Source: an uncultured Bacilli bacterium
GTDB taxonomy: Bacteria > Bacillota_I > Bacilli_A > RF39 > UBA660
Direction of reading: 5' to 3'
Assembly (NCBI GenBank): GCA_944364005.1
Contig: CALVVW010000034.1
Span: 1 to 17,824, forward strand
Length of the DNA stretch: 17,824 nucleotides
Positions within the stretch are counted from its first letter, which is position 1, and every line of letters starts with the position of its first letter. The translations under genes and the position numbers were made by a program. The notes under the pieces are model-generated. The model was not told where the DNA came from and did no database searches. It worked only from the letters and a program-made list of their open reading frames with translations. Of the stretch, positions 6,003 through 11,881 are shown one piece after another.

Positions 6003-6863
6003 ATAGAGAAAATTATAGAAAACACCCCCCTTTTAAAAGGAAAAAACTATAACAAAATAACCGCAGGATTTACCAATACCATATATCAAGTAGAAGATTA
6101 TATCGTAAGAATTTGTACCAAGAAAGAAAACGAAAAAAGATTTGAACATGAAATGGACTTTTATCAAAATAATAAAAGTAGTAATATTCCAAAATTATAT
6201 ATCGCAGATAAAACCAAAGAATTAATTCCTTATGATTATGAAGTATTAGAAAAAATAGAAGGACCAACACTATATGAAGTATGGTATAAATTAACAGAAG
6301 AAGAAAGAAAAGAAGTTATTTTAAAATTAATCAACGTATTACAGCATCTTCATAGTAAAAAAGTAGAAGAATATGATTTCAATACATTCATTAAAGATAA
6401 AATAAAAACTCTTATAAAAGACTGTAATATCACAAATGAATTATTTGATGAATTATTATCATTGTGTGATATCTATTTTAAAGAAAATAAATTTGGTCAG
6501 ATTCATGGTGACTTACACTTTGATAATATTATTTATCAAGATGATCGTCTTATATTATTAGATTTTGAATACTCTATGCCTGCAGCTATTGATTATGATT
6601 ATAGAATATTAAATAGATATGAAAAAGTTCCATGGCGCTGGGCATCATCAAAAACAGATATGTTAACAATAGAAGAAGATTATCAAGGTTTAATGCAAAC
6701 AATAATAGAAAATGATAATGAATTAAAAGGAATAAAATTCTTAAAAGAAAGATTATCTGTATATGATATCATCGATTTATTACAAGTATATAAAAATACT
6801 CATAAAGAAGAAATGTTAGAAGAAAGTAAAAAAATAATAAAAGAATTAAAATATAATAGATAA
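6003..6863 (+). CDS. Choline/aminoglycoside-kinase-like phosphotransferase with abnormal start
   Basis: The C-lobe has the Brenner-type catalytic motif HGDLHFDN and then LLDFEYSM (the metal-binding Asp), followed by AAIDYDYRILNRY. This is the LicA/choline kinase-aminoglycoside phosphotransferase fold, which phosphorylates a hydroxyl of a small molecule using ATP or GTP. The first ATG is at 6153, but the same frame upstream plainly encodes the N-lobe: TAGFTNTIYQVEDYIVRI (nucleotide loop and beta strands, about residues 20-37 counted from 6003), then a helix with FEHE. The frame is open back to 6000 (stop TAA 5997-5999) and contains no ATG, GTG or TTG. An ATA at 6003 sits where a start would be expected, with no good ribosome binding site. 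The gene is therefore a start-damaged remnant, or uses a non-standard start. Counted from 6003 it is 286 aa, close to the family norm; from 6153 it would lack the N-lobe. A C6 run lies at 6025-6030. Confidence 0.75.
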   Translation: MEKIIENTPLLKGKNYNKITAGFTNTIYQVEDYIVRICTKKENEKRFEHEMDFYQNNKSSNIPKLYIADKTKELIPYDYEVLEKIEGPTLYEVWYKLTEEERKEVILKLINVLQHLHSKKVEEYDFNTFIKDKIKTLIKDCNITNELFDELLSLCDIYFKENKFGQIHGDLHFDNIIYQDDRLILLDFEYSMPAAIDYDYRILNRYEKVPWRWASSKTDMLTIEEDYQGLMQTIIENDNELKGIKFLKERLSVYDIIDLLQVYKNTHKEEMLEESKKIIKELKYNR

Positions 6864-6888
6864 CGATATAAACAACAAAAACAGTTAG

Positions 6889-6981
6889 CGAAAAATACAT
6901 CAAATCAAAAGATATAAAAAAGAAGATGCAAGAAAAGTAATGAAGGAAAGAAGTTACAATATTTTAGAAAAAATTAAAATT
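6889..6981 (+). pseudogene. Possible remnant of a GNAT N-terminus
   Basis: Between the kinase and the next gene, the frame 6889-6981 encodes IKRYKKEDARKVMKE and following residues. This resembles the first strand and helix of many GNAT proteins (I-x-x-Y-K-x-E-D-A). It has a stop upstream (6886-6888), no start codon of its own before 6940, and runs out at 7012-7014. It may be a leftover of a deleted acetyltransferase, or chance. Confidence 0.25.
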
Positions 6982-6983
6982 AG

Positions 6984-6990
6984 AAAGGAG
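6984..6990 (+). promoter_or_regulatory. Ribosome binding site that points to an ATA start
   Basis: AAAGGAG at 6984-6990 is 7 bases before an ATA at 6998 that is in frame with the following GNAT gene, and 25 bases before the first ATG at 7016. The spacing fits 6998 and not 7016. Confidence 0.6.
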
Positions 6991-7015
6991 AATAACAATA
7001 AAAAAACAATATAAT

Positions 7016-7462
7016 ATGAGGCCATATATGGATAATCAATACCATAATGACTATGAGTTTGTCTATGAAGTAAAGAGGAATGCTTATAAAAAGTATGTAG
7101 AAGAATGCTGGGGAAATTGGATAGAAGAAGATCAAAGAAACTATTTTAAAAACTTTATAGACCAAGTAAAAGAAAACGCCTATATTATTCAACTAAATGG
7201 AAAAGATGTTGGTTTTTATAATGGAGAGACTCTAGAAGATGGAAGCTATGAAATAGGAAATATTTGTATTATTCCAGAATACCAAGGAAGAGGAATAGGT
7301 ACAGAAATTTTAAAAGATATGATAGAATTACACAAAACAAAAGATATCCATATACAATACTTCAAACAAAATCCTGTAGGAAACTTATATAAAAGGTTAG
7401 GGTTTGAACCAAATGGAGAAACTAAGTTCCACTATCAAATGAGAAAGAAAGCTAAAATATAA
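7016..7462 (+). CDS. GNAT-family N-acetyltransferase
   Basis: This is a 148-aa GNAT enzyme from the first ATG, or 154 aa if translation begins at the ATA at 6998. Evidence: FVYEVKRNAYKKYVEECWGNW at the start of the domain, the strand AYIIQLNGKDVGFYNG, and motif A EIGNICIIPEYQGRGIGTEILKDM with the canonical Q-G-R-G-I-G acetyl-CoA loop. NPVGNLYKRLGFEPNGE follows as the C-terminal N-x-x-x-x-x-x-Y-x-x-x-G-F motif. From 6998 the reading frame gives xKKQYNMRP, which looks like a normal N-terminus, and the only good ribosome binding site is placed for 6998. The acceptor is unknown. It closes the co-directional block and is followed by a strong hairpin. Confidence 0.85.
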   Translation: MRPYMDNQYHNDYEFVYEVKRNAYKKYVEECWGNWIEEDQRNYFKNFIDQVKENAYIIQLNGKDVGFYNGETLEDGSYEIGNICIIPEYQGRGIGTEILKDMIELHKTKDIHIQYFKQNPVGNLYKRLGFEPNGETKFHYQMRKKAKI

Positions 7463-7465
7463 AGA

Positions 7466-7495
7466 ATAAGACCTCGTCCAAAAACGAGGTCTTAT
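7466..7495. terminator. Bidirectional terminator between convergent genes
   Basis: A perfect 12-bp stem ATAAGACCTCGT / ACGAGGTCTTAT encloses loop CCAAAA. It lies between the convergent GNAT and cotJC genes, with AT-rich flanks on both sides, so it can serve either strand. Confidence 0.8.
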
Positions 7496-8068
7496 CTATT
7501 TATTTTGCCCATTCTTAAATTCTTTTTCATACATTTCAAATAATTCTTTAAATCTAGCATAATGTACAATTTCTCTTTGACGTAACCAAAGTAGTGGAGC
7601 AATAACATCAGGGTCATTAGTTAAATCAATTAAGTTTTCGTAAACAGCACGAGCTTTCTGTTCTGCTGCCATATCTTCTGAAAGGTCTGCTAAAGGATCT
7701 CCAGTAGAGGCAAAGTAGGCAACAGTAAATGGAACACCATTGGCATCTGTTGGATATAATGATTTTCCATGTTCTGCAAAATTGCTACCAAGACCAGCTT
7801 GCTTCATCTCCTCAGGTGTTGCATCTTTTGTCAATTGATAAATCATCGTTGCAAGCATTTCTACATGGCCAAGTTCCTCGGTGCCTATATCGGTAAGTAA
7901 TGCTTTACCACGATTATCAGGCATAGTATATCTTTGGTTTAAATAACGAAGAGCAGCAGCCATTTCACCATTAGATCCTCCATATTGAGTGACCAAGTAT
8001 TTAGCCATTGCTAAATCTTTTTTTTTAATATTAATAGGATACTGTAATCTCTTTGTATAACTAAACAT
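7496..8068 (-). CDS. cotJC: Spore coat manganese-catalase-like protein CotJC
   Basis: This is a 190-aa protein matching CotJC (about 189 aa in Bacillus), a spore-coat member of the manganese catalase family. Expected metal ligands are visible: E35 (GEMAAALRY), E65 and H68 (TEELGHVEM), E136 (AEQKARAVYENL) and H169 (REIVHYARF). The start MFSYTKRLQYPINIKKKDLAMA is typical. A GGGAGG ribosome binding site lies inside the upstream cotJB, and the two genes overlap by 8 bases (8061-8068), so translation is coupled. In spore formers the CotJ proteins are made in the mother cell and sit in the coat. The presence of cotJ suggests that this organism forms spores or descends from spore formers; related catalase-like proteins also occur in non-sporulating lineages. 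Confidence 0.93.
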   Translation of the reverse strand: MFSYTKRLQYPINIKKKDLAMAKYLVTQYGGSNGEMAAALRYLNQRYTMPDNRGKALLTDIGTEELGHVEMLATMIYQLTKDATPEEMKQAGLGSNFAEHGKSLYPTDANGVPFTVAYFASTGDPLADLSEDMAAEQKARAVYENLIDLTNDPDVIAPLLWLRQREIVHYARFKELFEMYEKEFKNGQNK

Positions 8069-8525
8069 TAGGCTTTACCTCCCATGGCCATACATCTTTT
8101 TCCCACATAAATGGAGTCTGATTTAAGCTATTACTAGAAATAGTTAAAGGTCCAAATTTTTGATCATATTCTCTCATTAATTGATTTGCTTTTTCACGAT
8201 AATCATTAAATAGAGTAATCATACTAGCATCATTAGGATGTAAATCTAAATAAAGGTTTAATTCATGAGCAGCAAAGGCCATTCGAGCAAGATCTCTCAT
8301 CATAGCCTCTCTTTCGTTATTAGCAGGAATATTGGCAGGCTTATAATTTTTATAAGGTTCATATAAATTAGAAAACATATTACCATTATCTAAACCTACT
8401 GCAGGTGTAAATAAAGATGGCATTGTAGAATTTCTGTATAAATCTTGTTGATTTAACAAGTTCATATTTGTATTAGAATTTGTATAATTATTTAAAAATG
8501 GATAAACATAATTTTGGTTAAACAT
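8061..8525 (-). CDS. cotJB: Spore coat protein CotJB with CotJA-like N-terminal segment
   Basis: This is a 154-aa protein. Residues from about 72 on match CotJB: an NEREAMMRDLARMAFAAHEL helix, LDLHPND, a YREKANQLMREYDQKFGPL helix, and a tryptophan-rich tail (FMWEKDVWPWEVKPN). CotJB is normally about 87 aa. The extra N-terminal 70 residues are Asn/Tyr-rich, and residues about 40-60 (FTPAVGLDNGNMFSNLYEPYKNY) resemble the G-L-x-x-G-T-x-F-P-x-L-x-x-P-Y segment of CotJA, the third protein of the classical cotJ operon. No separate cotJA is seen here, so this may be a natural CotJA-CotJB fusion. AAAGGAG lies just before the ATG at 8525. Confidence 0.82.
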   Translation of the reverse strand: MFNQNYVYPFLNNYTNSNTNMNLLNQQDLYRNSTMPSLFTPAVGLDNGNMFSNLYEPYKNYKPANIPANNEREAMMRDLARMAFAAHELNLYLDLHPNDASMITLFNDYREKANQLMREYDQKFGPLTISSNSLNQTPFMWEKDVWPWEVKPNV

Positions 8526-8548
8526 AATATCTCCTTTCGATTTAATGT

Positions 8549-8578
8549 ATTCTAAAAAATGACATCTGTCTAAGACAA
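8549..8578 (-). promoter_or_regulatory. Possible cotJ promoter
   Basis: On the minus strand, TTGTCT (8578-8573), an 18-bp spacer and TAGAAT (8554-8549) make a sigma-A-like pair. The overlapping AATACATT resembles the sigma-E -10 CATACAnT expected for a mother-cell coat gene, but I find no matching sigma-E -35. Assignment is uncertain. Confidence 0.3.
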
Positions 8579-8612
8579 ATACCTAAAATTACAACAAAAG
8601 TAAAAAAAGTAC

Positions 8613-8641
8613 TTGTCAAAATACAAAAAGACTGGTAAAAT
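8613..8641 (+). promoter_or_regulatory. tRNA-His promoter
   Basis: TTGTCA (8613-8618), a 17-bp spacer, and TAAAAT (8636-8641) preceded by TGG (extended -10). The tRNA begins 20 bases downstream. Confidence 0.7.
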
Positions 8642-8660
8642 AAGTTTATATTTCTGAAAT

Positions 8661-8737
8661 GGCGTCGTTGGTGAAGTGGTTAACACGCTGGTTTGTGGCA
8701 CCAGTATGCAAGGGTTCGATTCCCTTACGACGCCCCA
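8661..8737 (+). tRNA. tRNA-His (anticodon GTG)
   Basis: A full cloverleaf is present. G-1 is at 8661, opposite C73 at 8734, the identity element of tRNA-His. The acceptor stem is GCGTCGT (8662-8668) with ACGACGC (8727-8733). The anticodon stem CTGGT/ACCAG has loop TTGTGGC and anticodon GTG at 8695-8697. The T arm is AAGGG/CCCTT with loop TTCGATT. The CCA end is encoded (8735-8737). It stands alone, with its own promoter and terminator. Confidence 0.97.
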
Positions 8738-8747
8738 TGATAAAAAT

Positions 8748-8773
8748 AACTAGGACATTCTCCTAGTTTTTTT
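8748..8773 (+). terminator. Terminator of tRNA-His
   Basis: An 8-bp stem AACTAGGA (8748-8755) / TCCTAGTT (8761-8768) with loop CATTC is followed by a T-run to 8773. Confidence 0.85.
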
Positions 8774-8781
8774 GTTATATT

Positions 8782-8790
8782 TGTTATAAT
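8782..8790 (+). promoter_or_regulatory. Extended -10 promoter of the CBS protein gene
   Basis: TGT plus TATAAT at 8785-8790 forms an extended -10. A matching -35 is not evident; the region where it would lie overlaps the tRNA terminator. Confidence 0.5.
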
Positions 8791-8821
8791 GATATAAACA
8801 AATATAGAAAAGAGAAAGTAA

Positions 8822-9541
8822 ATGAATATAAATCAAAAATTTTTAGAATTATTTAAAAGATTAGAGATAAATACAATAAAAATATATGATAATGAAATTG
8901 GATATGAAATGAACAAAAAGCCAACATTTCATAACGCAATACAAGAATTAAAAGAAAAGGGAATCTATCCATATAATAAATATATTGATGACTTTGATTA
9001 TTGCAGTAAAATAAGGAATTTATTTTCTCATAGACCTATAAATATAATCATCGTTAGTGAATACGCTTATAAACTATTAGAAAGACTAAATAATATGGTT
9101 GAAAATCCTCTACGTGCTATTGATATATGTATTACAAAAAATAATATATATTCTAAATCATTAAAAGATAATATAAGAGATACCATTAAAGCAATGAGAG
9201 AAAAAACATACACACATATTCCAATTATTGAAAATAATAAAATAGTTGGAGTATTTTGTGAAAAAACATTATTTGACTATATAAGTAAAGAAGAAATATC
9301 ATCATTAGATTTAATAAATGATTTTGACGATATCAAACAATATTTAAATATTGCTAATTATAGTACAACAATAAAAATAGTTAAAAAGGATATAAAAATT
9401 GATAAAATAATCAAAATATTTAAAGAGTCATTTGAAATGTCAGAAAATCTAGAATGTCTCTTTATAACAACAGATGGCACAACTAAAGGTGATATTGTAG
9501 GATTAATAACAATTTGGGATATCTTAAATAAGTATATATAA
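8822..9541 (+). CDS. CBS-pair protein with N-terminal HEPN-like (RX4H) segment
   Basis: This is a 239-aa protein. The N-terminal helical part (about 1-90) contains SKIRNLFSH, that is R65-N-x-x-x-H70, which fits the RX4-6H motif of HEPN domains. The same region occurs as L-R-N-x-x-x-H in other bacterial CBS-pair proteins I recall. About residues 98-150 form the first CBS motif (AIDICITKNN, then TYTHIPIIENNKIVGVFCEKTLFDYI). About 180-238 form the second (KIVKKDIKIDKIIKIF, then ECLFITTDGTTKGDIVGLITIWDIL). CBS pairs usually bind adenine nucleotides and act as regulatory sensors. No catalytic domain other than the possible HEPN segment is present. It is monocistronic, with a weak ribosome binding site and a strong hairpin at its end. 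The CBS call is firm; nuclease activity is speculation. Confidence 0.78.
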   Translation: MNINQKFLELFKRLEINTIKIYDNEIGYEMNKKPTFHNAIQELKEKGIYPYNKYIDDFDYCSKIRNLFSHRPINIIIVSEYAYKLLERLNNMVENPLRAIDICITKNNIYSKSLKDNIRDTIKAMREKTYTHIPIIENNKIVGVFCEKTLFDYISKEEISSLDLINDFDDIKQYLNIANYSTTIKIVKKDIKIDKIIKIFKESFEMSENLECLFITTDGTTKGDIVGLITIWDILNKYI

Positions 9542-9578
9542 AAGAACTGAGTAAATAATTATACTTACTCAGTTCTTT
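9541..9578. terminator. Bidirectional terminator between convergent genes
   Basis: A perfect 14-bp stem AAAGAACTGAGTAA (9541-9554) / TTACTCAGTTCTTT (9565-9578) has a 10-nt loop. It overlaps the stop codons of the CBS gene and of the radical SAM gene on the other strand. Confidence 0.85.
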
Positions 9579-10641
9579 ATTGTATTGATTTATTAAATTT
9601 ATAAAGTTGCTTACATAAAGGTTCTTTTCTAGTACCATGATAAACTTTAATATCTTCTAAGTTGTCATGAATATTAGGCGTTTTGATTCCTAAAGCATTA
9701 AGCCTTTCTATATCATATTCTTTAAAAGCAGGACAGGGTAAAACAGTTCCGTCATATTTTATTACTAATTTATCAAATCCTGCAGTACATTTATGAGTAT
9801 CAGCACCTTGTAGTGGAATACCAATTCTTAAATTACCATGAAATTGCTCTCTACATTTATCATAGATTTGAATAAATTCTTGAAATTCTTCTTCATTTAA
9901 AGAAAGAATGCTTTCATTATCTTTTCCACGTCCTTGAGGAACAAAGTTCAATATACTCAATTGATTAAAGTTTGCTACATTAAGCATCTCAACAATATCT
10001 GGTAATTCTTTATAGTTTATTTTAGTTGGAATAAAATGTGCATCTGTAACAAGACCAGCACTTTCAGCCTTTATCATAGAAAGAGTAACAAACTCAAAAA
10101 AATCCTTAGATCCCATAATTTGGTTATAGGTATCGCTATCCCATGCTTGAAAATCAAAGACAATTTTATCCAGACCTAAATCTTTTAATAAATGACAGTC
10201 ATAGGTAGAAAGGGAATCAAAAGTCATGGAATCATATTTTAAATAAGTGTTCATTAATTTTGTAATTAGGTTTTCGTATTCATCTTTTGGCATTCCTTCA
10301 TTAAGATAAGAAGAGTATTGTTGTCTTAAATTAAATTCTAACTGTTCTTTATCACTATCTAACATCTTATTTCTCATTTTTATTCCGCTAGTAAATAATA
10401 CTGTTCTAATATTATTTGACTTACAATAGCGAATAATATCAAATAATCTTGGATGTAAAAAAGGTTCTCCTCCAGAAATAGATATTTCTTCAATACCACC
10501 AATACTCATAAAATAATCTATTGTTCTTTTGAATAAATCATAATCAATGGTTTTGTGTTTATCCATTCCAGCAACAGAAGAACAAAACAAGCAATGATTA
10601 GGACAAGTTTGTATAATCTCAAAACATAAATCTTTCAACAT
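9577..10641 (-). CDS. Radical SAM protein (SPASM/twitch-like C-terminus)
   Basis: This is a 354-aa protein. The radical SAM [4Fe-4S] motif is C13-x3-C17-x2-C20 (CPNHCLFC). The SAM-binding GGEP motif is at G57-P60 in ISISGGEPFLHPRLFDII. The C-terminal region has C285 and C303 (CTAGFDKLVIKYDGTVLPCPAF) and C343, the spacing of a partial SPASM or twitch auxiliary-cluster domain. Enzymes of this type cleave SAM to a 5'-deoxyadenosyl radical and modify peptides, proteins or small molecules. No precursor peptide gene or clear partner is adjacent, so the substrate is unknown. An AGGTGA ribosome binding site 5 bases before the ATG at 10641 supports the start. It is transcribed alone, divergently from the 10812 gene. 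Confidence 0.88.
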   Translation of the reverse strand: MLKDLCFEIIQTCPNHCLFCSSVAGMDKHKTIDYDLFKRTIDYFMSIGGIEEISISGGEPFLHPRLFDIIRYCKSNNIRTVLFTSGIKMRNKMLDSDKEQLEFNLRQQYSSYLNEGMPKDEYENLITKLMNTYLKYDSMTFDSLSTYDCHLLKDLGLDKIVFDFQAWDSDTYNQIMGSKDFFEFVTLSMIKAESAGLVTDAHFIPTKINYKELPDIVEMLNVANFNQLSILNFVPQGRGKDNESILSLNEEEFQEFIQIYDKCREQFHGNLRIGIPLQGADTHKCTAGFDKLVIKYDGTVLPCPAFKEYDIERLNALGIKTPNIHDNLEDIKVYHGTRKEPLCKQLYKFNKSIQ

Positions 10642-10661
10642 AAAATCACCTGATACTAATT

Positions 10662-10690
10662 ATTCTAGCACATTAAAACGGCTATTTAAA
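10662..10690 (-). promoter_or_regulatory. Promoter of the radical SAM gene
   Basis: On the minus strand, TGC plus TAGAAT (10667-10662) forms an extended -10. A weak -35, TTTAAA, lies 17 bp upstream (10690-10685). Confidence 0.45.
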
Positions 10691-10737
10691 TAGATGCAAG
10701 TATTAGAATTAATTAAAATAGGTTGGTAAAATTTAAT

Positions 10738-10766
10738 TTGACGACATTATAAATAAATGTTATGAT
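10738..10766 (+). promoter_or_regulatory. Promoter of the 10812 gene, flanked by an inverted repeat
   Basis: TTGACG (10738-10743), a 17-bp spacer and TATGAT (10761-10766) with TGT before it. ATAGGTT (10718-10724) and AACCTAT (10780-10786) flank the promoter as an inverted repeat, and a TAACC direct repeat overlaps the right arm. The pair could be an operator, but no regulator is linked. Confidence 0.6.
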
Positions 10767-10811
10767 ATCTAACCAAAGTAACCTATATTAATATGAAAAG
10801 AGGAAAATGTG

Positions 10812-11666
10812 ATGGATGCTTGTGATGAAATATTAAAGAAAGATGAAGTCGATAGTTATGAACTTAATGAAAAAATATATGGACAAGTTTTAGAGGATTT
10901 TTTGAATGGAATAGAGGAAGACTATATCTTCGATAACCTTTTTGAAACTTCAGGTGAAAAAGTAAGGACATTAAAATATGAATTATATACAACAGAATAT
11001 ATTGATTATTTTTTTGAAATATTGAAAAAGTATAATTATCGTATGAAACAAGAAATAAAAGACGCCATGTTTATCTTAGGACATTTATATAATCCAAATA
11101 AAAATATCGAAGAAATTAAGAGACTATTAAACTCACCAGTACTAGATGATATAAGTTTTAATGGAAAAAACATATTTACAATATTAAGTAGAGAATATGG
11201 AACACTATCCTTTGAATTAGCTTCATATCATTTTAAAGACAATATAAGAATGAATTTTTATATAGAGCATGAACAACTTCCAGCAAGATGTCATCACCAT
11301 GTCTACTATATGTCAAAAACACTACCAGATTTATATGCAATGACTTCTCTTTTACCGAGTTATTTCAAAGGAAATTATTATCATTCTTATACTTATAATA
11401 AAGAAAGAAATTGTATTATAGATTTGTGCTACAACAGTATTATAGATAAAGATGAGTATTACAATATATTTGAACCAAAAGAATTATCAATTATACAAAA
11501 TAGAAAAGTAGAAGAAGAGTTAAGAATCACAAATGAAAAAACAAATCAAAATAGAGACAGATGTCAATTATTAAAAATAACACTATATAAACAATATTTA
11601 GAATCTATTGGTTATGAAGGAAGATTAGAGGATGCACCTTCTACTAAAATATTTCAGAAAAAGTAA
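10812..11666 (+). CDS. Unrecognised protein, possible transglutaminase-like/papain-like fold
   Basis: A 284-aa soluble protein of no family I can name. The N-terminal 130 residues are helical and charged. The C-terminal half shows a Cys-His-Asp order typical of transglutaminase-like/papain-like enzymes. C160 sits at the start of a helix (LPARCHHHVYYMSKTL), H191 in a strand (NYYHSYTY), and D204 in the next strand (CIIDLCYNSII), followed by EYYNIFEPKELSII. This resembles the C...HSW...viD pattern of that superfamily, but the similarity is by eye. The ATG at 10812 is preferred over the GTG at 10809 because AGAGGA (10799-10804) is 7 bases before it. The gene is monocistronic, with promoter and terminator, and is divergent from the radical SAM gene. 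Confidence 0.7.
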   Translation: MDACDEILKKDEVDSYELNEKIYGQVLEDFLNGIEEDYIFDNLFETSGEKVRTLKYELYTTEYIDYFFEILKKYNYRMKQEIKDAMFILGHLYNPNKNIEEIKRLLNSPVLDDISFNGKNIFTILSREYGTLSFELASYHFKDNIRMNFYIEHEQLPARCHHHVYYMSKTLPDLYAMTSLLPSYFKGNYYHSYTYNKERNCIIDLCYNSIIDKDEYYNIFEPKELSIIQNRKVEEELRITNEKTNQNRDRCQLLKITLYKQYLESIGYEGRLEDAPSTKIFQKK

Positions 11667-11716
11667 ATGTAATGAATAAATTATCAAAAATTAGATTTCT
11701 GTACAACAATTATGAT

Positions 11717-11743
11717 AAAAAACTAAAAATGCTTAGTTTTTTT
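11717..11743 (+). terminator. Intrinsic terminator after the 10812 gene
   Basis: The stem is AAAAAACTAA (11717-11726) with TTAGTTTTTT (11733-11742) around loop AAATGC. Its lower part is A-T only, and the T-run runs into 11743. The remaining 11744-11846 is AT-rich, with nothing else recognised. Confidence 0.7.
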
Positions 11744-11846
11744 ATTATTGGGAAAAGTGATACAAATTTTATAAAAATGGAAAAATTTGAAATTACAATC
11801 TAAAAAACATTTTTAATAAACAAAAAACACAAATAAACAGTATTCA

Positions 11847-11855
11847 TGATATAAT
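11847..11855 (+). promoter_or_regulatory. Extended -10 promoter of the Fic gene
   Basis: TGA plus TATAAT (11850-11855). The -35 position (about 11827-11832) is a poor match. AGGTGA (11870-11875) lies 6 bases before the ATG at 11882. Confidence 0.5.
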
Positions 11856-11881
11856 GATATAGAAATGTTAGGTGAAGCAAT

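Noticed and set aside
6025..6040. Frameshift in the C6 run as the reason for the missing kinase start
   Set aside because: Neither other frame upstream contains an ATG, GTG or TTG before the previous gene, so an indel there would not restore a normal start. It is kept only as a minor possibility.
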